Below, piece after piece: positions 33,438-42,526 of a stretch of 64,000 nt of DNA; the stretch's first letter is position 1, and every line of letters begins with the position of its first letter. The stretch is taken from positions 30,216 through 94,215 of the forward strand of contig DAOVRZ010000005.1 in NCBI GenBank assembly GCA_030627905.1. The letters are read 5' to 3'. The DNA comes from JAGMES01 sp023128035 (GTDB taxonomy: Bacteria; Bacillota; Halanaerobiia; DY22613). Under the pieces are notes generated by a model that was not told the DNA's origin, searched no databases, and saw nothing but the letters and a program-made list of their open reading frames with translations. The translations under genes and the position numbers were made by a program.

Positions 33438-34766
33438 TCATTTCTTTTTGCCACACTTATCGATAATATTTCCAAATAGTCCTTCTTTAAATGTTTCAAT
33501 TAGTTTTACTGATATAATCGCGCCCTTAACATCTTCCTGATCTTCAGCTATATAAACACGAATATAATTAGGAGTTACTCCAGTTAACATTCCTGTAGAG
33601 TGATCTCTTTCTTCTTCTATCATAACTGACAAGGTCAGATTGATAAATTGATGATTATAATCTCTGTTTAAACTTTCTCCTAATTTACGCAGTCTCTCGC
33701 TTCGTAAATCTTTGGCCTGAGGAGAAATCTGATTTTCCATCTTCGCTGCTGGTGTGCCTTCGCGAATAGAATATTTAAATACATGTAACTGACTAAAAAC
33801 AATCTTTTCAACAAACTTAAATGTCTCTTCAAACAGTTCTTCAGTTTCTCCTGGAAAACCTACCATTACATCAGTGGTGATTGCAATATCTGGAATTTTT
33901 TTTCGAATTTCATTTACTCTATTGAAAAAATCCTGAGTTGTATACGGTCTATTCATTGCCTTTAAAATGGGATCACTTCCAGCCTGGAGTGGTAAATGTA
34001 AATGATGGCAAAACTTCTCCTCTTTTGCCATCAAGTCAATCATTTCATCACTCACTTCGGTGATCTCAATAGAACTGAGCCGAATTCGTTCTAATCCTTC
34101 AATAGAGAGCAACATTTTTATCAGTTCTACCAGATTCATCTCTGACCCTAAATCCTCTCCATAAACTCCTAGATGGATCCCTGTCAAAACAATCTCTTTT
34201 ACCCCAGCCTTAACTAAAGATTTGATCTCTCTAACGGCATTTCCTGGTTTTCGACTCCGAACTGGACCACGAGCATACGGAATAATGCAATAAGAACAAT
34301 ATTGATTACATCCATCTTCAACCTTAATCACTGCACGTGTACGACCTTTAAACTCCTCTAATGGTAATTCTTCAAAAACTTCTCCTTCTGCCATAACCTC
34401 GACGCAGTTCAAAGGCACTTTAACTTTTTTAACTTTTTCTACCAATTCCACTAAATTACTTCTAGATTTGGTACCAACCACCAAATCTACACCTTCGATT
34501 TTAACAACCTCATCTGTCGCTACTTGAGCATAGCAACCTACCACAGCAACTATACTCTCTAGATTACGTCGCTTAGCTTGGCGAGCCATCTGACGTGATT
34601 TACGCGCGCCCTGATGGGTAACAGCACAAGTATTTATCACATAAACATCAGATTGCTCTTTAAAATCCACAATCTGATAACCTGCATCTTCAAATAGCCG
34701 CATCATCGATTCTGTATCATATAGATTTACTTTGCATCCAAGGGTATGAAAAGCAACCTTATTCAT
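33438..34766 (-). CDS. mtaB: tRNA t6A37 methylthiotransferase MtaB
   Basis: A radical SAM enzyme that converts t6A37 to ms2t6A37 in tRNAs reading ANN codons. The N-terminal UPF0004 domain has three cluster cysteines (TLGCKVN, VINTCAV, VVGCYAQ); the radical SAM motif is CNQYCSYC followed by IIPYARGP; a C-terminal TRAM domain follows (SVMIEEERDHSTGMLTGVTPNYIRVYI). The ATG at 34766 is inside the rsmE end with GGGGGTG upstream. Normal length of 442 aa. Confidence 0.96.
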   Translation of the reverse strand: MNKVAFHTLGCKVNLYDTESMMRLFEDAGYQIVDFKEQSDVYVINTCAVTHQGARKSRQMARQAKRRNLESIVAVVGCYAQVATDEVVKIEGVDLVVGTKSRSNLVELVEKVKKVKVPLNCVEVMAEGEVFEELPLEEFKGRTRAVIKVEDGCNQYCSYCIIPYARGPVRSRKPGNAVREIKSLVKAGVKEIVLTGIHLGVYGEDLGSEMNLVELIKMLLSIEGLERIRLSSIEITEVSDEMIDLMAKEEKFCHHLHLPLQAGSDPILKAMNRPYTTQDFFNRVNEIRKKIPDIAITTDVMVGFPGETEELFEETFKFVEKIVFSQLHVFKYSIREGTPAAKMENQISPQAKDLRSERLRKLGESLNRDYNHQFINLTLSVMIEEERDHSTGMLTGVTPNYIRVYIAEDQEDVKGAIISVKLIETFKEGLFGNIIDKCGKKK

Positions 34767-35535
34767 GGCGATCACCCCCTTCCATTTCTAAAAATTCATA
34801 CATTAGTACAGTCAATGCTACAAAACCTGCGGTTTCAGTCCGTAAAATCCTTGAACCAAGTGTGACAGGTTTCACCCCTAGAGCAATAAGTGTTTCAATT
34901 TCTTCATCACTAATACCACCCTCAGGGCCAATAAAATAAGCAATTTTATGAAATGTTTTCTTCCCATCCACTTGACGTAAAAGTTTTCGCAAAGATTTAT
35001 CCTCAGCATTCTCCCAAGGTACAAAAATTAGATCATATTTCTCTTCTTTAAGTATATTAATAAATTCTTTCCACCTTAAGATATTACCAATCTGAGGAAT
35101 CTTCCCTCGATTGGATTGCTTTGCAGCACTCTCAGCAATTTTTTGCCACCTTATTATTCGATTATTAGCCTTTTTTTCATTAAACTTGACGATAGTTCGA
35201 CTCGTTTCAATAGGAATAATCTGATGAATCCCCAACTCTGTGCTTTTTTGTATGATCAAATCCATTTTATCACTTTTAGGAAGACCTTGAAAAAGAGTTA
35301 CTTGAATTTTTGGTTCACTATAACTTGGATAAGAATTAATAATCTCACAAGTTACTTCATCAGAAGATAATTCCTCCAATTTCACTAGATAGTCTATACC
35401 CTGCCCATCACATATAGTAACCTGATCCTCAGATTTTAGACGGAGAGAGCGAGTGATATGTTGGACATCACTACCAACAATCAGTACTTTTTCACCATCT
35501 ATAATATTTTTAGGTTCAACGAAAAAACGATACAT
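34759..35535 (-). CDS. rsmE: 16S rRNA m3U1498 methyltransferase
   Basis: The SPOUT-class protein has an N-terminal PUA-like part (MYRFFVEPKNIIDGEKVLIVGSDVQHITRSLRLKSED) and the knotted C-terminal part with TLFQGLPKSDKMDLIIQKSTELGIHQIIPIETSRTIV, AAKQSNRG, FIGPEGGISDEEI and LGSRILRTETAG. Length 258 aa. It follows prmA by 19 bases, the usual prmA-rsmE-mtaB order. Confidence 0.96.
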   Translation of the reverse strand: MYRFFVEPKNIIDGEKVLIVGSDVQHITRSLRLKSEDQVTICDGQGIDYLVKLEELSSDEVTCEIINSYPSYSEPKIQVTLFQGLPKSDKMDLIIQKSTELGIHQIIPIETSRTIVKFNEKKANNRIIRWQKIAESAAKQSNRGKIPQIGNILRWKEFINILKEEKYDLIFVPWENAEDKSLRKLLRQVDGKKTFHKIAYFIGPEGGISDEEIETLIALGVKPVTLGSRILRTETAGFVALTVLMYEFLEMEGGDRHE

Positions 35536-35554
35536 TCACAATTGCCCCCCATTC

Positions 35555-36436
35555 TCAACTCATTTTTTGAGCAATCAGGGCTGACCATTCACCATTACGG
35601 AAGATTTTTATCAACTCAAAGCCCTTTTCTTGTAAAGCTATTCTTACATCTTCAAATCGTTCAGTAATAATTCCAGAAGCAATAAAATATCCTCCTTCTT
35701 CTAAAACATCAGGAAGATCAGGAATCATTTTCAAGATAATTTCAGCAATAATATTAGCAGTCACTAACTTAAATTTTTTCTCTTTTTCGATAATCCGCTG
35801 AAAAAGATCTGACCGCATTACTTGAACTTGTTTTTGCATTTTGTTTACCATAATATTCTCTTTTGCAACCTGAACTGCTACACTATCAATATCCACAGCA
35901 GTAATCTGCTCAATTCCCAGCATAGCTGCCGCAATTGCCAAAATACCTGAGCCAGTTCCAACATCCAACATATTCTGCTGTTTTGGGCCAATCTCTTCTA
36001 AAGCTTGTAGAGCTAAAAATGTTGAAGGATGAGTTCCTGTTCCAAAAGCCATCCCAGGATCTATTTCAATTACCTTCTCCCCTGGTTTAGCCTTATATTC
36101 ACGCCAGGTTGGTTTAACCACAAATATTTCGGATATTTTTTCAAAATAAAAATATTCTTTCCATGAGTTTGCCCAATCCTCTTCATGAACAGTGTTGGTA
36201 AATAATTCAACATTCCCTGGATTTAAACCAAATTGGGTTAATCCTTGAATTTTATCCTTAATAATCGCTAATTTTTCCGGAGAAACTTCATTTTCTGGAA
36301 GATAAGTTTTAATCACAAGCTGATCTGCCTCATCCTCCAACACCACCCCTTGAGCTCCTTCATTATAAAGAATCTCTGTCGCTGCTTCCTGAACCTCTCG
36401 ATTCATCCGAATACCTACTTCTATCCAATTCGCCAT
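35555..36436 (-). CDS. prmA: Ribosomal protein L11 methyltransferase
   Basis: Methylates L11. The N-terminal substrate-recognition domain (about 90 residues) is followed by a Rossmann methyltransferase domain with FGTGTHPSTFLALQALEE, motif I MLDVGTGSGILAIAAAMLG and the substrate-site motif TANIIAEIIL. Length 293 aa. It starts a prmA-rsmE-mtaB-HIT-rpsU-yqeY run. Confidence 0.95.
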   Translation of the reverse strand: MANWIEVGIRMNREVQEAATEILYNEGAQGVVLEDEADQLVIKTYLPENEVSPEKLAIIKDKIQGLTQFGLNPGNVELFTNTVHEEDWANSWKEYFYFEKISEIFVVKPTWREYKAKPGEKVIEIDPGMAFGTGTHPSTFLALQALEEIGPKQQNMLDVGTGSGILAIAAAMLGIEQITAVDIDSVAVQVAKENIMVNKMQKQVQVMRSDLFQRIIEKEKKFKLVTANIIAEIILKMIPDLPDVLEEGGYFIASGIITERFEDVRIALQEKGFELIKIFRNGEWSALIAQKMS

Positions 36437-36579
36437 TGCTATACCTCCTGTTATCCCGCATACAAATTTCTCATAATAACATGCAACGTATCTTTCTATA
36501 GTCTACCACATTTGCCTAATATCTATCAAGTTATTACATCATTTCGGAAGTCATCAAATGACCAGCGCTAAACTAATCA

Positions 36580-37047
36580 TTATTTACGTAATGTCGCAAT
36601 CAACCTTTTTTGATAAATGAGCAATTCTAATCCCAAACAAATATCTGGAACTATAAGATCAGCAACTTTTAATATTGAGGTGGCGCATCCTTCTTTACCA
36701 AAAATTCCGATTCCAATCTTAGAATTTTTTAGCATCTCAACATCATTTTGCCCATTTCCCATGGCAACCACATGTTCAGAGCCTAATTGGTTTACAAATG
36801 CACCCTTCTCATCAGTGTGATCTTCGCTCTTTAGACAATGTAAAGTAACTGGAAGGCTCAAGCATTGTGCTAAAGCGGTTCCAAATGTATCTGCAGTTAA
36901 AACAAAGATGTCTAATCGTTTCGAAATTTCCTCTAAAAACGAACTCACCCCTGGTAAAATTTGACCATCAAAAGCAATAGTTCCATTAAAATCTAAGAGT
37001 AAATATTTCAATTCAATAGGATCACTACCCGATATTATTAACTGCAC
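36580..37047 (-). CDS. HAD-superfamily hydrolase (P-type ATPase catalytic-domain-like)
   Basis: This 155-residue soluble HAD protein has motif I LLDFNGTIAFDG (nucleophile Asp, with Asn at the usual third position), motif II VLTADT, and motif IV MGNGQNDVEML. It lacks a cap domain and resembles the free-standing Cof/ZntA-like P domains found in anaerobes. The substrate is unknown. It stands apart from prmA and dnaJ with no shared overlap. Confidence 0.85.
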   Translation of the reverse strand: MQLIISGSDPIELKYLLLDFNGTIAFDGQILPGVSSFLEEISKRLDIFVLTADTFGTALAQCLSLPVTLHCLKSEDHTDEKGAFVNQLGSEHVVAMGNGQNDVEMLKNSKIGIGIFGKEGCATSILKVADLIVPDICLGLELLIYQKRLIATLRK

Positions 37048-37204
37048 CGTTCACCCTCCAATCAGTATGTATCTGCAATATAAACAAAATAGAGCCACGA
37101 ATAATATGAAAATAATATTAGCAATATTTTTCATATTATCGTGACCCACCTCTTGAAAATATCTTCACTAAACAAAGTTAAATTAATTAAACTTTTTCAG
37201 TTCA

Positions 37205-37395
37205 AAAGCAAAGCTACGTTTAATAGCATATATAGAAAAAAAGCGACGCCTAAGTCAGATCGACTTATCAAAATTTACTATCAACATAAAGTATTAGCAT
37301 TAAACTAAGCTTTCTACAAAATATAAAGCTATGCAGAGCTGACTTTTTTAAGGAGCTTTTTTTCTATATATGCCATTAAACGCTACCTTGCACCG
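37205..37395. repeat. Long imperfect inverted repeat (about 190 bp)
   Basis: The arm starting CGTTTAATAGCATATATAG (37217 on) is mirrored by CTATATATGCCATTAAACG (37364-37382), and both arms extend inward through A7GC/GCT7 to AGTCAG/CTGACT. The roughly 80-base centre carries no ORF. It fills most of the 369-base gap between dnaJ and the HAD gene and could be a non-autonomous mobile element. No second copy was found with certainty. Confidence 0.65.
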
Positions 37396-37416
37396 AACTG
37401 AGAAAGTTACTAATTA

Positions 37417-38535
37417 CTATACACTAAATGCATCTTTTACTTTATCAAAAAAACTTTTCTGTTCTGGATTAATATCTTCCCCACTAATCTCAGCAAATTT
37501 CTTTAAATGTTTTTTCTGCTCATTATTTAATTTTTTCGGCACAACAACTTTAACAATTACATGCTGATCTCCGCGACCATATCCATTCAAATGCTGAATT
37601 CCCTTATTCTTAAGACGAAAACTGGTTCCAGGTTGAGTTCCAGCAGGAATGGTGAATTTAGCTCGACCATCTATAGTTGGTACTTCAATTTCATCACCTA
37701 AAGTAGCCTGTATGATAGAGATTGGAACTTCACAGATTATATCATCATTACGACGTTTGAATATTTTATGAGGTTTCACAGTCATTTTTATAAATAAGTC
37801 TCCTGGAGGACCTCCTAATTCTCCAGCTTCCCCTTCACCAGACATCCGTAATCTACTACCTGTGTCCACACCTGGAGGTATGGTTACACCAACAGTCCTT
37901 TCATGCCGAACTTGACCTCGTCCGCGGCAGTCTGGACAAGGAGTTTCAATCTTCTTACCAGTACCACCACAAGCATCACAAGTTCTAGTCTGCACAAAAC
38001 TTCCTAAGATAGTTTGTTGGCTAGCTTGAATAGTTCCGCGACCATTACACTTAGAACATGTTTTAGCTGATGAACCAGGTTTTGCACCAGATCCATCACA
38101 GGTGGAACAAGTCTCTGTTCGTGGAATATGCAAATCTTTCTTAGCACCAAAGGCGGCCTCTTCAAAAGTAATCGCTAGATTATACTGAAGGTCAGATCCA
38201 CGGGTTGGCCCACGTCTACGACGACCGCCTCCGCCTCCTCCACCAAAGAACATGTCAAATATATCCTCAACACCGCCACCTTGACCAAATCCACCAAAGC
38301 CACCATTATCTCCAACTCCAGCATGACCAAACTGGTCATAGCGTGCCCGTTTTTCAGAATCATTTATAACTTCATAAGCTTCCTGTACTTCTTTAAATTT
38401 TTCAGCAGCATCAGGATTATTTTTATTCAAGTCTGGGTGATATTTTTTCGCCATTTTGCGATAAGCCTTTTTTATTTCTGTATCATCTGAGCTTTTTGAA
38501 ACACCCAGAACATCATAGTAATCTCTTTTAGACAC
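37417..38535 (-). CDS. dnaJ: Chaperone DnaJ
   Basis: Order: J domain (residues 3-68) with HPD in KKYHPDLNK; a Gly/Phe region expanded with poly-Gly and Arg (GGGGGGGRRRRGPTRG); four CxxCxGxG-type zinc repeats (CSTCDGSGA, CSKCNGRGT, CDACGGTGK, CPDCRGRGQ); and the C-terminal client-binding domain. The start is GTG at 38535, six bases after AGGTGG; an in-frame GTG three codons earlier overlaps that site. It is the last gene of hrcA-grpE-dnaK-dnaJ, separated from dnaK by 175 bases that include a terminator-like hairpin. Confidence 0.97.
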   Translation of the reverse strand: MSKRDYYDVLGVSKSSDDTEIKKAYRKMAKKYHPDLNKNNPDAAEKFKEVQEAYEVINDSEKRARYDQFGHAGVGDNGGFGGFGQGGGVEDIFDMFFGGGGGGGRRRRGPTRGSDLQYNLAITFEEAAFGAKKDLHIPRTETCSTCDGSGAKPGSSAKTCSKCNGRGTIQASQQTILGSFVQTRTCDACGGTGKKIETPCPDCRGRGQVRHERTVGVTIPPGVDTGSRLRMSGEGEAGELGGPPGDLFIKMTVKPHKIFKRRNDDIICEVPISIIQATLGDEIEVPTIDGRAKFTIPAGTQPGTSFRLKNKGIQHLNGYGRGDQHVIVKVVVPKKLNNEQKKHLKKFAEISGEDINPEQKSFFDKVKDAFSV

Positions 38536-38616
38536 TAATTCCACCTACCTTTATGGAAGTCGAAAGTCTGAAGTCAGAACCGACTTCACACACTCTAATA
38601 TCATATATATAATCAC

Positions 38617-38652
38617 AAAACAAGTCAAAGCCAAATAGTCGGCTTTGACTTG
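38617..38652 (-). terminator. Intrinsic terminator or attenuator between dnaK and dnaJ
   Basis: On the minus strand CAAGTCAAAGCC pairs perfectly with GGCTTTGACTTG across an eight-base loop and is followed by TTTTGTGATT. It would end or reduce transcription after dnaK, lowering dnaJ expression. The U run is short, so partial readthrough is likely. Confidence 0.65.
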
Positions 38653-38669
38653 CCATAACTCTTATCAAA

Positions 38670-38707
38670 GTCGAAATAATAACTACGTTATTATTTCTTA
38701 AGTTTAT
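38670..38707. repeat. Family-1 MITE, left-end fragment
   Basis: The 38 bases GTCGAAATAATAACTACG to AAGTTTA match the left-end hairpin of the copies at 9956 and 25605; the right part is missing. It lies between the dnaK stop and the terminator. Confidence 0.6.
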
Positions 38708-38710
38708 AGT

Positions 38711-40534
38711 CTATTTTTCTTCAAAATCTACATCTACGACATCATCGTCGTTGTTCTCACTTGGATTTGTAGGATCTTGAGCGTTTGGATCTTCCTGAGC
38801 AGTATTAGCATAAATCTGCTGGCTTAATTCATGTAAAAGTTCCATCATTGCATCAGTTTTTTCTTTAATCACCTCAGCGTTGTCACCACTTAATGCAGCT
38901 GTAACTTCTTCTTTAGCTTTTTCAATCTTTTCTTTCAAAGCTGGATCAATCTTATCTTCGTTTTCCTTTAATTGCTTTTCAACCTGATAAACCATATTAT
39001 CAGCGTTATTGCGAATCTCAATCTCTTCTTGACGTTTCTTATCTTCTTCTTCATGAATTTCTGCTTCTTTAACCATGTTGTCAATTTCTTCATCAGAAAA
39101 ATTTGTATTAGATTTGATGGTGATAGATTGCTCGTTACCTGTACCTAAATCTTTAGCAGAAACGTGAACAATACCGTTAACATCAATATCAAATTTAACT
39201 TCAATCTGTGGAATTCCCCGTGGGGCTGGTGGAAGACCTGTTAATTGGAAACGTCCTAAAGTTTTATTATCTCTAGCCATACTCCGCTCACCCTGGAGTA
39301 CATGAATATCTACAGAAGGTTGATTATCAGCAGCAGTTGAGAAAACATTACTCTTAGATGTTGGAATTGTAGTATTTCTTTCAATCAGTTTAGTATTAAC
39401 ACCACCCAAAGTCTCAATACCTAAAGAGAGAGGAGCTACATCTACTAAAACGATATCATCAGTGATATCTTCATTAAGAATACCACCTTGAATAGCTGCA
39501 CCAATCGCTACAACTTCATCAGGGTTTACACCTTTATGAGACTCTTTACCAGTTAATTTCTGAACCCCTTCTTGAACAGCAGGGATTCTTATAGAACCAC
39601 CAACTAAAATAACCTCATCAATTTCACCAGGTGCCAATCCTGCATCTTTCAAAGCCTGACGAGTTGGTTCTAGTGTTGCTTTTACTAGATCTTCTGTTAA
39701 TTCATTGAATTTAGCTCTAGTCAAATCAATATCTAAATGAACTGGACCAACCTCAGTTTGAGTAATAAATGGCAGATTAATATTAGTCTGCACCACACCA
39801 GATAACTCAATTTTCCCCTTTTCAGCAGCATCTTTTAAGCGCTGTAATGCCATTTTATCTTTTCTAAGATCAATACCATGCTCTTTTTTGAACTCTTCTG
39901 CTAAGTAATCCACAACTCTTTGGTCAAAGTCATCTCCACCAAGATGGTTATTACCACTAGTAGCTATAACCTGAAATACTCCATCACCAATTTCTAAAAT
40001 GGAAACATCAAAGGTACCGCCACCTAAGTCAAATACTAAAATAGTTTCATCTTTTTTCTTATCGAAACCATATGATAATGCTGCAGCAGTAGGCTCATTG
40101 ATAATTCTGAGAACTTCTAATCCAGCAATTTTTCCAGCATCTTTAGTTGCTTGACGCTGAGAATCTGTAAAGTATGCAGGTACTGTAATAACTGCTTGAG
40201 ATACAGATTCACCAAGATAACTCTCAGCATCTTTCTTTAATTTTTGTAAAACCATTGCAGAGATCTCTTGTGGTGTATAATCCTTATCCGCAAGTTTCTT
40301 CTTAAAATTTTTACCCATGTGACGTTTGATAGAACTAACGGTTTGATCTGGGTTTGTAATTGCTTGACGCTTCGCAGATTGACCAACAATACGTTCTCCT
40401 TTTTTAGAGAAAGCTACAACAGATGGAGTAGTACGACCACCTTCAGCGTTAGTTATTACTACCGGTTCTCCCCCTTCTACCACAGAAACACATGAGTTTG
40501 TAGTTCCAAGGTCGATACCAATTACTTTTGCCAT
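38711..40534 (-). CDS. dnaK: Chaperone DnaK (Hsp70)
   Basis: The 607-residue protein has the nucleotide-binding domain (GIDLGTTNSCV at residues 5-15, VPAYFTDSQRQATKDAG, LVFDLGGGTFDVSI, GGSIRIPAVQ), the substrate-binding domain (LSLGIETLGG) and an acidic lid tail ending DVDFEEK. It lacks the ~24-residue N-lobe loop of proteobacterial DnaK, as expected in Firmicutes. The ATG at 40534 has GGGAGG seven bases upstream; an earlier in-frame ATG encodes a spurious MAKVKGGIK. Confidence 0.98.
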   Translation of the reverse strand: MAKVIGIDLGTTNSCVSVVEGGEPVVITNAEGGRTTPSVVAFSKKGERIVGQSAKRQAITNPDQTVSSIKRHMGKNFKKKLADKDYTPQEISAMVLQKLKKDAESYLGESVSQAVITVPAYFTDSQRQATKDAGKIAGLEVLRIINEPTAAALSYGFDKKKDETILVFDLGGGTFDVSILEIGDGVFQVIATSGNNHLGGDDFDQRVVDYLAEEFKKEHGIDLRKDKMALQRLKDAAEKGKIELSGVVQTNINLPFITQTEVGPVHLDIDLTRAKFNELTEDLVKATLEPTRQALKDAGLAPGEIDEVILVGGSIRIPAVQEGVQKLTGKESHKGVNPDEVVAIGAAIQGGILNEDITDDIVLVDVAPLSLGIETLGGVNTKLIERNTTIPTSKSNVFSTAADNQPSVDIHVLQGERSMARDNKTLGRFQLTGLPPAPRGIPQIEVKFDIDVNGIVHVSAKDLGTGNEQSITIKSNTNFSDEEIDNMVKEAEIHEEEDKKRQEEIEIRNNADNMVYQVEKQLKENEDKIDPALKEKIEKAKEEVTAALSGDNAEVIKEKTDAMMELLHELSQQIYANTAQEDPNAQDPTNPSENNDDDVVDVDFEEK

Positions 40535-40609
40535 TTTAATTCCTCCCTTTACCTTTGCCAAAATTTATTCGCGCTTAGCGCAGTTTTTTAGTGTTAACTC
40601 TTTTGTAAA

Positions 40610-41266
40610 TTACTCCGCGACTTTAACCATTGCCGGACGTAAAACCCGGTCTTTGTACATATAGCCTTTTTGCAAAACTGCTGTAACTGTGTCTTCTTCT
40701 ACACCCTCAGGTGCAGGTTCTTTGATAACTCCATGATGAAGATTAGGATCAAAAGATTCTCCATCAGCCTCAATAGGAGTAACACCTTCTTTTTCTAAAA
40801 GACTCATAATCTGACGATAAATCATCTCTATACCTTTAATAAAACTCTCAGTTTCATTTTCTTGAACATCTAAAGCCCTTTCAAAATTATCAATAATAGA
40901 TAGTAGTTCAGATAATAATTTCTCGTTGGCCCTTGCTCGCAAATCTTTGTTTTCTTGTAAAGCTCTCCTACGATAGTTGTCAAAATCAGCTTGAAGTCTA
41001 CTCAAGCGATCAATTAGATTTTTTTTCTCTTCTTCTAAAGCCAATATCTCAGGTGATTTGGCTATTTGAACCTCTTCTTTCTCATCATTACTTTCTTTAC
41101 ATTCACATTCACAATCTTCACCACAACAACATTCTTCAACTGATTGAGAATGCTCTTCTTCAATTTCAACAACATCTTCTTTTATTTCAGGAATTATCTC
41201 CTCACATGTTGCCTCGCTATTCTCATTTAAATCAGGTTCTTTATTTTGACCAATTTTTTCTTCCAT
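40610..41266 (-). CDS. grpE: GrpE nucleotide-exchange factor with Cys-rich N-terminal insert
   Basis: The C-terminal 140 residues are a normal GrpE (coiled coil EEEKKNLIDRLSRLQADFDNYRRRALQENKDLR, then LLSIIDNFERAL and the beta domain with DPNLHHGVIKE). The 75-residue acidic N-terminal tail is unusual in holding CCCGEDCECEC (six Cys at 46-56) plus Cys21, a possible metal or thiol site. The ATG at 41266 has AAGGTGG eight bases upstream; longer starts would overlap hrcA. Confidence 0.93.
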   Translation of the reverse strand: MEEKIGQNKEPDLNENSEATCEEIIPEIKEDVVEIEEEHSQSVEECCCGEDCECECKESNDEKEEVQIAKSPEILALEEEKKNLIDRLSRLQADFDNYRRRALQENKDLRARANEKLLSELLSIIDNFERALDVQENETESFIKGIEMIYRQIMSLLEKEGVTPIEADGESFDPNLHHGVIKEPAPEGVEEDTVTAVLQKGYMYKDRVLRPAMVKVAE

Positions 41267-41315
41267 CTCAACACCCACCTTAATTTTGCGCATCCATGCT
41301 AAAAAATCTCTGCGC

Positions 41316-42359
41316 TTAATCTTCATCTTCTTTTGATAAAACTTCTGAAAGAAGGTTAGCAACATATTGAACTGTTGGGATAATTTTTCCATACTCCATC
41401 CTTGTCGGTCCCAAAATTCCAATTCTTCCAACTGGCCTTCTGTTTACTGTATATATAGCAGAAATAATACTACAATCTTGGATCTCTTTTTGAGAATTCT
41501 CTTGTCCAATTGTAATTAGGATTTTAGAATCGTTATCATTTTGTTTTAAGATATCATACAACAGTTCACGTTGTTCCAAAGCATTCATAACAAGTTTTAA
41601 TTTATTAATATCAGAGGTAAATTCCGGTTTATCCATCATATAAGTAGTACCATCTAGAAAAGTTTCTTGTAGTTTCTGATTCACCTCTTTAAAGAAGCCA
41701 TCATATAAAGCTTTAACAACGTCAGATAAAATGTCATACCGATTTACCAGTTCAACCTCTAATTTTTGCATTAACACCGTATCAATTTCATGAAGGGCTC
41801 TTCCACGTAATTTATCATTTAAAAAATCTGAGATTTGACTAAGCTCTTTTCTTTCCAACGTAACAGGAATAGAAAAAATCTGATTGTGCACCATTCCAGT
41901 ATCTGTGACTAAAATAGCTATCACCTTTCGCTCAGCCAATGGAATTAGCTGTAAATGCTGAAAGATCGTATTCTGAAAATTAGGAGCAACCCCCAAAGAA
42001 ATGCAATGTGTAAGTTGGGATAACATCTTAGTTGTCTCTTTAATCAAGTCATGAATCTGAATCCTTTTTGAAAAGAAGTGATTATTCGCCTCTTTAGAAA
42101 TACCTGACAGATTATTGTATTTAAGGATTGTGTCAACAAATGTCCGATAACCTAAATCGGATGGAACTCGACCCGCAGATGTATATGGTTGCTCTAAAAA
42201 TCCTAGTTCTTCTAAATCGGACATCTCATTACGAACTGTTGCAGCACTTACACCAAAATCATAACGACGTGTTAAAGTTCTAGAACCAACTGGCTCAGCT
42301 GTTAAAATATATTCACGAATAATTGCTTCTAAAATTGTCCACTGCCTTGAATTCAACAC
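41316..42359 (-). CDS. hrcA: Heat-inducible transcription repressor HrcA
   Basis: HrcA binds CIRCE and represses the chaperone operon until client load titrates GroEL. The N-terminal winged helix (LEAIIREYILTAEPVGSRTLTRRYDFGVSAATVRNEMSDLEELGFLEQPYTSAGRVPSDLGYRTFVD) is complete, with a GAF-like domain behind it; the C-terminus is acidic. Length 347 aa. The start is GTG, seven bases after GGGGGTG. The operator lies 27 bases upstream. Confidence 0.97.
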   Translation of the reverse strand: MLNSRQWTILEAIIREYILTAEPVGSRTLTRRYDFGVSAATVRNEMSDLEELGFLEQPYTSAGRVPSDLGYRTFVDTILKYNNLSGISKEANNHFFSKRIQIHDLIKETTKMLSQLTHCISLGVAPNFQNTIFQHLQLIPLAERKVIAILVTDTGMVHNQIFSIPVTLERKELSQISDFLNDKLRGRALHEIDTVLMQKLEVELVNRYDILSDVVKALYDGFFKEVNQKLQETFLDGTTYMMDKPEFTSDINKLKLVMNALEQRELLYDILKQNDNDSKILITIGQENSQKEIQDCSIISAIYTVNRRPVGRIGILGPTRMEYGKIIPTVQYVANLLSEVLSKEDED

Positions 42360-42385
42360 CTGCTAACACCCCCTTTTTCAGTTTG

Positions 42386-42412
42386 TTAGCACTCTTCCGA
42401 GTTGAGTGCTAA
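42386..42412. promoter_or_regulatory. CIRCE operator
   Basis: A perfect TTAGCACTC-N9-GAGTGCTAA inverted repeat, the HrcA binding site, located between the promoter and the hrcA start. Confidence 0.97.
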
Positions 42413-42426
42413 CAATTCTTACTTTT

Positions 42427-42455
42427 ACAATAACACTCCCCATTTTGTTTGTCAA
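42427..42455 (-). promoter_or_regulatory. Sigma-A promoter of the hrcA operon
   Basis: Minus-strand -35 TTGACA (42450-42455), 17-base spacer, -10 TATTGT (42427-42432). The CIRCE begins about 15 bases downstream of the -10, covering the initiation region. Confidence 0.85.
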
Positions 42456-42526
42456 ATCATTTTATTTTCAATTAGAGGCGAATAAACCAAATTATCTTAC
42501 GATTGCTCTTAATTTCTCCATTGTCT

